A DNA stretch of 23,592 bases from NCBI GenBank assembly GCA_946187475.1, contig CAMHRJ010000003.1, positions 1-23,592 of the forward strand, given 5' to 3'. Every line of letters starts with the position of its first letter. Position 1 is the first letter of the stretch. The translations under genes and the position numbers were made by a program. The DNA is from an uncultured Clostridia bacterium. Lineage in GTDB: Bacteria > Bacillota > Clostridia > Oscillospirales > Oscillospiraceae. Under the pieces are notes generated by a model, which was given only the letters and a program-made list of their open reading frames with translations, had not been told where the DNA came from and did not search any database. Shown one piece after another: positions 1 through 6,831 of this stretch.

Positions 1-1269
1 CTCAACGAACGATTGCAGGCCATCCAGCGGGGAGAAGAGGGCGAGCTGCTGCAGCGCATCCTGAAAACCCTGGTGCTGTACGGCGAAGCCTTCGACGCCA
101 AGCGCATGGTGCCCGTCACCAGCAAGTACGGCCACACCGTCATCAGCTATGGTCTCAAGGCGCTGGGCGCAGTCATGGACCTCTATGATCAGATCCTGGA
201 AGCCGGCATCCCGGAGGGGCAGAAGTTCACGGCCGACCCCAAGCCGCTGGACAAGAACGTGCCCTCCTCGCTGCTGGAGGACCTGGTGTTCAAGAAATTC
301 ATGTACACAGATCAGGAACGCTTCGAGGCGCAGCTGCGCAAGCTGGGCATCACCAGCGCCGATGACTACACCTGCGCCTGCTATCTGGACCAGGTGGGCA
401 ACATCCCGGAGCAGGGCGACGTCCTCTCCTGGGCGGAGAGCTCCGCCGTGGTCTACGCCAACTCCGTCCTGGGCGCCCGGTGCAACCGCAACTCCGGCAT
501 TCTGGAGATGATGGGCAGCATCCTGGGCTATGTGCCGGAATTCGGCCTGCTGCTGGACGAGGGCCGCAAGGCCACCTGGGTGGTAGAGGTGAAGTGCAAA
601 AACCGCCCGGAGGCCCAGCTGCTGGGCTCGGCCATCGGCATGAAGGTCATGGAGGAGGTACCCTACGTCAAGGGCATGGAGCAGTGGCTCGGCACGGAGC
701 TGGATGACGAAGCCAAGACCTATCTGAAGGACTTCGGCGCGGCCACGGCCTCCAACGGCGCAGTGGGTCTCTACCACATCGAGGGGCTCACGCCGGAGGC
801 GAAGGAGCAGGGCGAGGCCCTGATCGCCGAGGGCGCCCAGGTCTACGTCATCGATGACGCGGAGCTGGAGCGGGTGAAGGCCGGCTACCCGGTTATCTGG
901 AAAAACCCCAACGCCAAGCCTCAGCTGTGCTTCGTGGGCTGCCCGCACATGACCCTGCAGCAGCTGAAGGACTGGACAGAGGCCGTCGGCAATGCGCTTC
1001 GCAAAAACGGACGGGACAAGGTGGCGGTGCCCACGGTGTTCACCGCGCCCATCCCGGTCATCAAGGAATTCCAGAAGACCATGGACAGCGTGTATCTCAA
1101 GAAATACGGCGTGGTGCTCAGCTATATCTGCCCGCTGATGTATATGAACAACCCCCTTTGCAAGCGCAAGGCGGTCATCACATCCTCGAATAAGCTGCGC
1201 ACCTACACCAGCGCCCGGTACTACACCGAGCCGGAGATTCTCACCATCATCACCGGAGGGAGGGTTTGA
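1..1269 (+). CDS. Aconitase X (AcnX) catalytic large subunit, 5' partial
   Basis: The reading frame is open to the left edge, so the true start lies outside; a TTG at 13 is only an in-frame codon. About 422 residues are visible, close to full family length, so little is missing. The protein matches the AcnX (formerly DUF521) large subunit: the segment around 448-510 reads NSVLGARCNRNSG, followed by a PEFGLLLDEGRKA segment, and the C-terminal part has ICPLMYMNNPLC then SNKLRTY. Cysteines in CACYL, GARCNR, GCPH and ICPL are candidate iron-sulfur ligands. Known AcnX enzymes are lyases: phosphomevalonate dehydratase in archaea and cis-3-hydroxy-L-proline dehydratase in bacteria. The substrate here cannot be read from sequence. 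The swivel-domain small subunit follows after 2 bases, so the two form one enzyme. The Cys in GARC stands where I recall Thr in relatives (memory, not checked). Confidence 0.9.
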   Translation, partial: LNERLQAIQRGEEGELLQRILKTLVLYGEAFDAKRMVPVTSKYGHTVISYGLKALGAVMDLYDQILEAGIPEGQKFTADPKPLDKNVPSSLLEDLVFKKFMYTDQERFEAQLRKLGITSADDYTCACYLDQVGNIPEQGDVLSWAESSAVVYANSVLGARCNRNSGILEMMGSILGYVPEFGLLLDEGRKATWVVEVKCKNRPEAQLLGSAIGMKVMEEVPYVKGMEQWLGTELDDEAKTYLKDFGAATASNGAVGLYHIEGLTPEAKEQGEALIAEGAQVYVIDDAELERVKAGYPVIWKNPNAKPQLCFVGCPHMTLQQLKDWTEAVGNALRKNGRDKVAVPTVFTAPIPVIKEFQKTMDSVYLKKYGVVLSYICPLMYMNNPLCKRKAVITSSNKLRTYTSARYYTEPEILTIITGGRV

Positions 1270-1271
1270 CC

Positions 1272-1715
1272 ATGAAACAGTTTCAGGGACGGGTGGTCGT
1301 CGCCGGAACCTGCGAGGCGGAGGCGCTGGTGAGCCACGGCGGCTTCAACACCCTGGCCAGCTACCAGTCCGCGCTGCAGTTCGGCGATAAGGACGTCAAA
1401 TGCGGTGACCAGAACAACCCCGACATTTATAAAAAGCCCATGTTGGGCAAGGCCCTGTGCCTGCCCCAGACCATCGGCTCCACCACCGGCGGCATGGTGC
1501 TCTATTGCGCCGCCAGCGAGAATCTGCAGCCTGCCTGCATGCTCTTCTCCATGCACATCGACCCCCTGGCCGCCTCAGGCGCGGTGCTGGGCGCCGTGTG
1601 GACGGACGTGAAAATGCCGGTCATCGACCAGCTGGGCGAGGAATTCCTGAACTATGTCCAGACCGGGGACAAGATCACGGTCTCGGAGGACGGCCTCGTC
1701 ACCGTCCACCGCTGA
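1272..1715 (+). CDS. Aconitase X swivel domain small subunit (DUF126)
   Basis: This 147-residue protein is the small, swivelling-domain subunit of the two-subunit aconitase X enzyme. The ATG at 1272 lies two bases after the large-subunit stop, and a GGAGGGAGG ribosome binding site ends at 1263; an in-frame TTG at 1266 is less likely. The segment IGSTTGG near residues 69-74 carries the conserved serine (S70) expected in the active site of this family. The LHP-type N-terminal beta domain starts with GRVVVAG. With the upstream gene it should form a heterodimer that dehydrates a hydroxylated acid or hydroxyproline substrate; which one is unknown. Transcription probably ends in the hairpins that start about 20 bases after the stop. 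Confidence 0.88.
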   Translation: MKQFQGRVVVAGTCEAEALVSHGGFNTLASYQSALQFGDKDVKCGDQNNPDIYKKPMLGKALCLPQTIGSTTGGMVLYCAASENLQPACMLFSMHIDPLAASGAVLGAVWTDVKMPVIDQLGEEFLNYVQTGDKITVSEDGLVTVHR

Positions 1716-1841
1716 AATCGAAGCAAAAAGCAATAAAAAGCGCCGGAGCTTTTCAAAAAACAATACACCAGAGTTCCGGAATTGAGCAGCGGGGGAGCTC
1801 GAGGGGGCAAGGCCCACCTCGAATTCAATCCTGCAATCGCC

Positions 1842-1882
1842 AAAAAACTTGCTGAAAGTCAAGCACTTTCGGCAAGTTTTTC
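1842..1882 (+). terminator. Bidirectional intrinsic terminator between AcnX and panB
   Basis: AACTTGC-GAAAGT arms with loop CAAGC form a stem of about 14 base pairs, flanked by A-run and T-run on both sides (TTTTTC on plus, TTTTTT on minus). It can stop transcripts arriving from the AcnX genes and from panB. Confidence 0.75.
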
Positions 1883-1917
1883 TTTTGCGAAGCAAAAACA
1901 CCGGCGATTCGCGCAGC

Positions 1918-1954
1918 GCGTCAAAAATGCCCGGCACGGGCTTTTTTGACACGC
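1918..1954. terminator. Bidirectional terminator downstream of panB
   Basis: GCGTCAAAAA-TGCCCG-GCA-CGGGC-TTTTTTGAC forms a stem with U-rich tails on both strands. It is the first strong terminator met by minus-strand transcripts leaving panB, apart from the GC hairpin at 1958-1983, which has no T-run. Confidence 0.65.
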
Positions 1955-1999
1955 TGAAGCGCCGAAGCGAATGCTCCGGCGCTGATTCTTTGAGGAGAT

Positions 2000-2842
2000 T
2001 CAGAACAGCTTTTCGATTTTCTCCCGTTCCTCGTCGCTGATCTTATAGGTGTGCGTGCCGTTGATGGGGAACTGCCCGCTGCGCACCTCGTCGCAGTATT
2101 CGGTGAAGGCCCGCAGCAGCTCCTGGCCGATCTCGGCGTACTTCTTCACGAACTTCGGGGTGAAATTGTCATAGAGCCCCACCATGTCCGCGTAGATCAG
2201 CAGCTGGCCGTGGGTGTAGGGCCCGGCACCGATGCCCAGCACCGGGATGCTGAGCTTCTCCGTAATGAGCTTGCCCACGATCTCCGGGACACCCTCCACC
2301 AGCAGGGCGCAGGCCCCTGCCTCCTGAATGCGCAGCGCCTCGGCCAGCAGCTTCTCCGCCGCCTCGACGCTCTTGCCCTGGGCCTTGTAGCCGCCCATCT
2401 CGGCGGCGAACTGCGGCGTCAGACCGATGTGACCGAACACCAGCGTGCCCGTGGAGGCAATGGCGCGGATGCGCTTGCAGATCTCGGCGCCGCCGCCCTC
2501 CAGCTTGATGGCGTCGCAGCCGGCCTCCTTGATGAAGCGCCCGGCGTTGGCGATGGCAGACTCGTCGGAAATCTGGTAGGAGAGGTAGGGCATGTCGCCC
2601 ACGATGAAGGTGTTGGGCGCGCCTCTGCGTACAGCGGCGCTGTGGCGGATCATATCGTCCATGGTCACGGGGATGGTGGTGTCGTATCCCAGCTCCACCA
2701 TGCCCAGGGAATCGCCCACCAGAATCATGTCGATTCCGGCGCGCTCCTCATATTTGGCGGTCAGATAGTCATAGGCCGTGAGCCATGTGATGGGTTCGTG
2801 CTCACTTGCCATGCGGCGTAAATCCAGAATGCTTCGTTTCAT
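2000..2842 (-). CDS. panB: 3-methyl-2-oxobutanoate hydroxymethyltransferase (ketopantoate hydroxymethyltransferase)
   Basis: PanB transfers a hydroxymethyl group from 5,10-methylene-tetrahydrofolate to 2-oxoisovalerate, giving ketopantoate, the first committed step of pantothenate and CoA synthesis (EC 2.1.2.11); it is cytoplasmic. The 280 residues are full length. Metal-ligand segments are clear: LVGDSLGMV (D44), VGDMPYLSY (D83) and IKLEGG (E115), followed by FGHIGLTPQ, LLVEGVPE and LGIGAG. The ATG at 2842 sits five bases after a GGAGG (complement of 2848-2852); the in-frame TTG at 2854 lies inside that ribosome binding site and was rejected. The gene stands alone: panC and panD are not in this window. 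A strong promoter lies directly upstream. Confidence 0.96.
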   Translation of the reverse strand: MKRSILDLRRMASEHEPITWLTAYDYLTAKYEERAGIDMILVGDSLGMVELGYDTTIPVTMDDMIRHSAAVRRGAPNTFIVGDMPYLSYQISDESAIANAGRFIKEAGCDAIKLEGGGAEICKRIRAIASTGTLVFGHIGLTPQFAAEMGGYKAQGKSVEAAEKLLAEALRIQEAGACALLVEGVPEIVGKLITEKLSIPVLGIGAGPYTHGQLLIYADMVGLYDNFTPKFVKKYAEIGQELLRAFTEYCDEVRSGQFPINGTHTYKISDEEREKIEKLF

Positions 2843-2907
2843 AACAGCCTCCAATCCGCGCTGCCGCGCTGTTTGTTTGTGGAATGCGGCCCTTTCAGGT
2901 CAAGTCC

Positions 2908-2936
2908 AATATAGCACTGTAAACCGAAAAAGTCAA
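2908..2936 (-). promoter_or_regulatory. Sigma-A type promoter for panB
   Basis: On the minus strand TTGACT (complement of 2931-2936) is followed by a 17-base spacer and TATATT (complement of 2908-2913), about 65 bases upstream of the panB ATG. The near-consensus hexamers and exact spacing make this a convincing vegetative promoter. Confidence 0.8.
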
Positions 2937-2997
2937 ATTCATAGTAGGGTAGTAGGTGAAATGACAAAACAGAATGAATTCCATGGGATTGACGTCG

Positions 2998-3030
2998 AAA
3001 AAAGCGCCGGGGCAGATGCTCCGGCGCAAA
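2998..3030 (-). terminator. Intrinsic terminator of the EcsC operon
   Basis: On the minus strand GCGCCGGAGC-ATCT-GCCCCGGCGC folds into a 10-base-pair stem followed by TTTTTT, 12 bases after the EcsC stop codon. The GCTCCGGCGC arm is shared with the inverted repeat of the 1739-1983 element. Confidence 0.88.
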
Positions 3031-3041
3031 GATTTGGGGTA

Positions 3042-3818
3042 TTATTTTTTTTCGGACGCCGATTTCTGCAGCAGGAACCGCTTGCGGTATTTCAGCCGGA
3101 CATAGCGCATGACCTTGCGGTAATAAAGCGGATTCATGGCGCCGCCGACGATGCCGATGATCGGGATGCCCTGGATGAATTTGGTGAAGAGCATATCCGC
3201 TGCAAGCACATCTGCGGTCTGCTTGATCTGGGCGGTCAGCTCTTCCGCCGTGGGGATATAGGGATAGGCGATCAGTGAATCGACCCAATCCGAAAAGTCG
3301 TCCCATTCCGAATCCTTCAGCATGGACCCTTCCAGCAGCGCCAAAATGAAATACCGGTCTTCGGGCTGATCGTAGGTGAAGCCGTAGCGCAGGGCAGCTT
3401 CGTAGCAGCCGCGCAGGATCATGGAGACAAAGAGCACGATGTCCGGCAGACCGATGCCCAATGAGCCGAGACCCACGCCCTCTGCGGTGCTGGCCAGGAG
3501 ATTTGCCAGATGGCTCAGCTCGGCGTTGGCGTTCAGGAGCAGCTGGTCTTTCCAGCCCATCTCTAATTCCGCGGCGTCGCTGCGAATGCGGAAATCCTTC
3601 TGGATCGACGCTTTGGGAAGGCTCTTTTCGATCAGGCCGGTCCCTTTTTCAAAAATCATCTCAAAGGCTTTGAAAAAGACGGTGTTCAGATTGCGGGTCA
3701 CCTTTTCCGGAACCTTCGCCTCCAGCTCCGCTTTCCATCTGGAACGGTCGCGATGTGCCTGCCGCTGCAGCCGCGCTTCCGCCTGCTCGATTTGTTTCAG
3801 TTCGTTCTCAATGCTCAT
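3042..3818 (-). CDS. EcsC family protein
   Basis: A 258-residue protein matching the EcsC family. It has a charged, probably coiled N-terminus (residues 1-40), then a mostly helical body with hydrophobic stretches GLGSLGIGLPDIVLFVSMIL and FIQGIPIIGIVGGAMNPLYY; the latter is the recognisable family signature, ending in a basic YVRLKYRKRFLLQK tail. EcsC is encoded with the Ecs ABC exporter in Bacillus, but many homologues occur alone and their biochemical role is not established. The ATG at 3818 has GGGAGG seven bases upstream. The small membrane protein gene ends 43 bases upstream, so the two are probably co-transcribed. A terminator follows at once. Peripheral membrane attachment is inferred. 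Confidence 0.82.
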   Translation of the reverse strand: MSIENELKQIEQAEARLQRQAHRDRSRWKAELEAKVPEKVTRNLNTVFFKAFEMIFEKGTGLIEKSLPKASIQKDFRIRSDAAELEMGWKDQLLLNANAELSHLANLLASTAEGVGLGSLGIGLPDIVLFVSMILRGCYEAALRYGFTYDQPEDRYFILALLEGSMLKDSEWDDFSDWVDSLIAYPYIPTAEELTAQIKQTADVLAADMLFTKFIQGIPIIGIVGGAMNPLYYRKVMRYVRLKYRKRFLLQKSASEKK

Positions 3819-3861
3819 AGAGACCTCCCGTGTTCGATATGGATTCCTGAACGTCTGCCCG

Positions 3862-4335
3862 TCACATCAGCAGCACGCCCAGCAGGACGCACCCCTGGGC
3901 AAAGGCGTTGATGCCCTGCTCGATCCAATTGCCGCGCACATCGCGGCGGTCAAACTTCCTGGCGCAGAAGATCATGGCCACGAGGCCAATCACCGCCAGA
4001 GCGAAACAGAGCACCGACGGCATCTGCACCGCTGCGTGAAGCAGGGCATGAGCCTGTGCCCGTTCTGCCGTGCAGGCGCCGACGACCATGAGCAGGAAGC
4101 CCGCCGGCATCAGAACCCGCAGCTGTGCGCCCAGCAGCGCCACGTCCATGCCCTTCAGCGCCAGCAGCAGCTTCCAGAGCACCTTTCCCGCGCCGGCCAG
4201 AAAGCAGATGATTGCCCCGATGAAAAACACCGCGCTGTGGAGCTTCAGCCCCAGCACCACCGCCGCGGCGGCAAAAAACAGCACCGGCAGGGCGTCCACC
4301 AACGCCAGCTGCACCGTGAATTGATCTTTTTCCAT
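3862..4335 (-). CDS. Small integral membrane protein of unknown function
   Basis: I do not recognise the family. From the ATG at 4335 it has 157 residues, with four predicted membrane helices: roughly residues 10-28 (VDALPVLFFAAAAVVLGL), 33-55, 70-90 (MPAGFLLMVVGAC) and 103-122 (VLCFALAVIGLVAMIF), with a short polar loop FDRRDVRGNWIE and a last hydrophobic tail QGCVLLGVLLM. The frame stays open to 4437, but the added residues cross the inverted-repeat structures and look non-coding, so the internal ATG was preferred; its ribosome binding site (AAAGGGACAAAG) is modest. It lies just upstream of the EcsC gene and probably shares its transcript. A membrane partner for the EcsC-family protein is possible but only inferred. 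Confidence 0.7.
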   Translation of the reverse strand: MEKDQFTVQLALVDALPVLFFAAAAVVLGLKLHSAVFFIGAIICFLAGAGKVLWKLLLALKGMDVALLGAQLRVLMPAGFLLMVVGACTAERAQAHALLHAAVQMPSVLCFALAVIGLVAMIFCARKFDRRDVRGNWIEQGINAFAQGCVLLGVLLM

Positions 4336-4377
4336 GGCTCTTTGTCCCTTTCCCTTTGCTTTAATCAGTATACCTAT

Positions 4378-4450
4378 GTAATCATTTCCGCTGGGCGGAA
4401 ATATGCGGTAAAAACCGCATATTTGGCATGTTTGCACGCCAAATGATTAC
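4378..4450. repeat. Cloverleaf-like inverted-repeat structure A
   Basis: GTAATCATTT (4378-4387) pairs exactly with AAATGATTAC (4441-4450). The enclosed sequence holds three hairpins: ATTTCCGC-TGG-GCGGAAAT (4384-4402), ATATGCGGT-AAAA-ACCGCATAT (4401-4422, extendable to 11 pairs) and TTTGGC/GCCAAA (4422-4443). Neighbouring stems share a few bases, so not all can form fully at once. The region is much richer in A and T than the genes around it. Confidence 0.75.
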
Positions 4451-4458
4451 AACGGTGC

Positions 4459-4555
4459 AATTTGATCATCTGAAATAAAAGCTTTTTAGCTTTCATTTCC
4501 CAACACAAACTTCAGGTTTGTGTTGCTCATCGGACGATGAGAGGATGATCAAATT
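4459..4555. repeat. Cloverleaf-like inverted-repeat structure B
   Basis: AATTTGATCATC (4459-4470) pairs exactly with GATGATCAAATT (4544-4555). Inside are a TGAAA/TTTCA hairpin (4471-4496), CAACACAAAC-TTCAG-GTTTGTGTTG (4501-4525, ten perfect pairs) and CTCATC-GGAC-GATGAG (4526-4541, six perfect pairs). This is a four-way junction layout that starts eight bases after structure A. The sequences differ from A although the architecture is the same. Confidence 0.8.
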
Positions 4556-4594
4556 ATAGCATATCGGCGGGCGCATCACAACGGAAATTCGCTC

Positions 4595-4623
4595 TTGCCA
4601 TCTCTTCCGTATGGCGTTATACT
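4595..4623 (+). promoter_or_regulatory. Promoter for the 4654 permease gene
   Basis: TTGCCA (4595-4600), a 17-base spacer and TATACT (4618-4623) lie 30 bases upstream of the permease start codon. The hexamers are close to sigma-A consensus. Confidence 0.72.
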
Positions 4624-4653
4624 GTGCGCTGTACTTCGACTTTGGAGGCTGTT

Positions 4654-5757
4654 ATGGCTGCAATCCGCTCCTTCGTCCGGCGGGAGCCGGTGCTGCTGAT
4701 CGCGGTGCTTGCCGCGCTGATCAGCTGCGTCTTCGTTCCGCCCGACGCTGCCTATCTGGACTATATGGATTTCCGCACTCTGGCCCTGCTGTTCTGCCTG
4801 ATGACCGTGGTGGCCGGGCTGCGGCAGGCGGGGCTGTTCTCCCGTCTGGCCCACCGGCTTTGCGAGAACGAGAAAAGCGTCCGCATGATCGGTCTGGTGC
4901 TGGTGCTGCTCTGTTTTTTCAGCTCCATGCTGATCACCAACGACGTGGCCCTGCTGACCTTTGTGCCCTTCGCAGTGGTGGTGCTGGGCATGGCCGACCA
5001 CAAAAAGGAGCTCATCCACATCGTGGTGCTCCAGACCGTGGCGGCCAATCTGGGCAGCATGCTCACGCCCGTGGGAAATCCCCAGAACCTCTATCTCTAT
5101 TCCTGCTATAACTTGAGCTTCGGCGCCTTCCTCCACGCGACGCTGCCCTTCTGGCTGCTGTCCCTGGTGCTGGTCTCCGTGGCCTGCCTGGCCCTCTCGC
5201 CGGCGCCCCTCTCCCTGCACCTGGGTGAGGCACCGGACTTCGACGCCAGGGCCCTCAGGCTCTATCTGGCGCTGTTTCTGGTCTGCCTGCTGGTGGTGCT
5301 GCGGGTCTTGACCTGGCCGGTCATGCTGGGCGTCGTGGTGCTCCTGCTGCTGATCTTCGACCGAAAAATCCTTCTGGAAGCGGACTTCATGCTGCTTTTG
5401 ACCTTCGTGGCCTTTTTCATCTTCTCCGGGAATCTGGCCCGCATTGAGGCCGTGGACGCCCTGCTCCGCCGTCTGCTGGAGGGGCGGGTCTATCTCACGT
5501 CTCTGCTGGCCAGCCAGGTCATCAGCAACGTCCCGGCGGCGCTGCTGCTCTCCGGGTTCACCCGGGACGCCCGCAGCCTCCTGCTGGGTGTGGACATCGG
5601 CGGCCTGGGCACGCCCATCGCCAGCCTTGCCAGCCTCATCAGCATGAAGCTTTACGCCCACTCCGACCACGCCCACACCGGGCGGTATCTGGCAGAATTT
5701 ACGCTGGTGAATCTGGCGCTGCTGCTGTTGCTCTCGGCGGCGCAGCAGGTGCTGTGA
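4654..5757 (+). CDS. Ion transporter superfamily (ArsB/NhaD/SLC13-like) permease
   Basis: A 367-residue polytopic membrane protein with about ten or eleven hydrophobic helices. The motif SSMLITNDVALLTFVPF (near residues 87-103), followed by NLGSMLTPVGNPQNLYLY, is the hallmark of the ion transporter superfamily that includes arsenite exporters, NhaD-type antiporters and citrate or dicarboxylate permeases. A second half-repeat carries ASQVISNVPAALLLSGF and GGLGTPIASLASLIS, giving the expected two-fold pseudo-symmetry. Transport of an inorganic or carboxylate anion, or sodium/proton exchange, is likely; the substrate is unknown, and no arsenic genes are nearby. The ATG at 4654 has GGAGG at 4644-4648 and was preferred to the in-frame GTG at 4624, which lies just past the promoter. 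It is slightly shorter than typical members. Confidence 0.82.
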   Translation: MAAIRSFVRREPVLLIAVLAALISCVFVPPDAAYLDYMDFRTLALLFCLMTVVAGLRQAGLFSRLAHRLCENEKSVRMIGLVLVLLCFFSSMLITNDVALLTFVPFAVVVLGMADHKKELIHIVVLQTVAANLGSMLTPVGNPQNLYLYSCYNLSFGAFLHATLPFWLLSLVLVSVACLALSPAPLSLHLGEAPDFDARALRLYLALFLVCLLVVLRVLTWPVMLGVVVLLLLIFDRKILLEADFMLLLTFVAFFIFSGNLARIEAVDALLRRLLEGRVYLTSLLASQVISNVPAALLLSGFTRDARSLLLGVDIGGLGTPIASLASLISMKLYAHSDHAHTGRYLAEFTLVNLALLLLLSAAQQVL

Positions 5758-5784
5758 TGGTTACAAAAGCCATGCCGTGCAAAG

Positions 5785-5813
5785 TTGACTTTTCTTTCGT
5801 TTTGGAATAGTAT
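5785..5813 (+). promoter_or_regulatory. Promoter for the DegV gene
   Basis: TTGACT (5785-5790), a 17-base spacer and TAGTAT (5808-5813) precede the DegV start by about 50 bases. This lets DegV be transcribed separately from the permease upstream. Confidence 0.6.
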
Positions 5814-5865
5814 TGCACTCTGGGCGGGGGATTCCTGCCGGAAAAGAAGAAAGGATGATACTGGC

Positions 5866-6750
5866 ATGGCAGATTATATCATTGCGACCTCCTCCACGTC
5901 GGACCTTCCCCGCATGTGGCTGGACGCGCACAAGGTTCCCTTTATCTCTTACAGCTTTACCATCAACGACCAGGCGGCGGAGGACGACTGCCGGGAGGAA
6001 AGCCGGGCGGCGATCTACGCCGGCATGCGCAGGGGCGACGTGCTCAAAACCTCCATGATCAACGAATTCGCTTACGAAGAATTCTTCCGCGGCCTGCTGA
6101 AAACGGGCAAGGACGTCATCTTCCTGGATATGTCCAAGGAGATGTCCGCCTCCTACCAGAACAGCGAAAACGCCGCCGAGGCCATCCGGGCGGAGTTTCC
6201 CGACCGGCGGCTTTACGTCATGGACACCCGCTGCATCTCCGGCGGTCTGGGTACCCTGGTGGTGAACATGGTGCGGCGCATGGAGGCCGGCGCAGACTTC
6301 GATGCGGTCATCGCCTGGGGCGAAGAAAACAAACTGAAAATCGCCCACCGGTTCACGGTGGACGATCTGAACTATCTCAAGGCCGGCGGCCGTGTCTCCA
6401 ACGCTTCGGCGCTGGTGGGCTCCCTGCTGAGCATCAAGCCGGTGCTGTATGTGCCGGACCGGGGCACCCTGGACGTGGTGAAGAAGGCCCGGGGCCGCAA
6501 GATGGCCCTGCACACCATCCGCGACGGCATCCTCCACGACCTGTCCAAGATGGACCCCGCGGGCACGGAATTCCACATTCTCCACGCCGACTGCCTGGCG
6601 GACGCGGAGTACATCCGGGACGAGATCCGCGCGGCCTGTCCCCAGGTGGGGGAGATCACCATCACCCAGCTGGGCGTGGTCATCGGCGCCCACTGCGGCC
6701 CGGGCCTGCTCACGGTCTTTTATCTCTGCAATGGCCGCAGCCCGGACTGA
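5866..6750 (+). CDS. DegV family lipid-binding protein
   Basis: At 294 residues this matches DegV proteins, which are soluble two-domain proteins that bind a fatty acid; in several Firmicutes related FakB proteins present the fatty acid to a kinase for phosphorylation and entry into phospholipid. Visible family features are the N-terminal IIATSSTSDLP strand-loop, KTSMINEFAYEEFF, the DMSKEMSASYQNS segment that replaces the common SGLSGTYQS lipid-headgroup loop, DTRCISGGLGTLV, and the C-terminal YLKAGGRVSNASALVGSLLSIKPVL and GAHCGPGLLTVFY. The ATG at 5866 follows an AAGAAAGGATG ribosome binding site; upstream in-frame starts overlap the promoter. No fatty acid kinase (FakA) gene is in the window, so a FakB role is inference. 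Confidence 0.92.
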   Translation: MADYIIATSSTSDLPRMWLDAHKVPFISYSFTINDQAAEDDCREESRAAIYAGMRRGDVLKTSMINEFAYEEFFRGLLKTGKDVIFLDMSKEMSASYQNSENAAEAIRAEFPDRRLYVMDTRCISGGLGTLVVNMVRRMEAGADFDAVIAWGEENKLKIAHRFTVDDLNYLKAGGRVSNASALVGSLLSIKPVLYVPDRGTLDVVKKARGRKMALHTIRDGILHDLSKMDPAGTEFHILHADCLADAEYIRDEIRAACPQVGEITITQLGVVIGAHCGPGLLTVFYLCNGRSPD

Positions 6751-6765
6751 AGCATAATCAGCCAA

Positions 6766-6797
6766 AACTCCCGCAGCTCATGAAAGCTGCGGGAGTT
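6766..6797. terminator. Hairpin between DegV and the convergent symporter gene
   Basis: AACTCCCGCAGCT and AGCTGCGGGAGTT form a 13-base-pair stem between two convergent genes. U-tracts are short on both sides (TCTGCTCGTTTT on plus, TTTTGG on minus), so it is probably a bidirectional terminator of moderate strength. Confidence 0.7.
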
Positions 6798-6831
6798 CTG
6801 CTCGTTTTGGATGGGCAGTGGGCTGCAAGCC

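Larger units (their letters stand above)
1739..1983. repeat. Hairpin-rich spacer bounded by an 11-bp inverted repeat
   Basis: AGCGCCGGAGC at 1739-1749 is matched exactly in inverse by GCTCCGGCGCT at 1973-1983. Between them lie several hairpins: TCGAGG/CCTCGA (1799-1822), a long stem at 1842-1882, TTTTGC/GCAAAA (1884-1898) and GCCCG/CGGGC (1918-1954). GCAATCGCC (1833-1841) pairs with GGCGATT at 1903 and encloses two of them. No credible gene lies here. It may be a small non-autonomous element, or only a cluster of terminators between the convergent AcnX and panB genes. Confidence 0.55.

Noticed and set aside
2051..2821. Plus-strand 256-codon frame
   Set aside because: Antisense to panB, which is full length with intact motifs.
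4576..5676. Minus-strand 366-codon frame
   Set aside because: Antisense to the permease; extremely rich in Gln and His, typical of a shadow of leucine-rich membrane protein codons.
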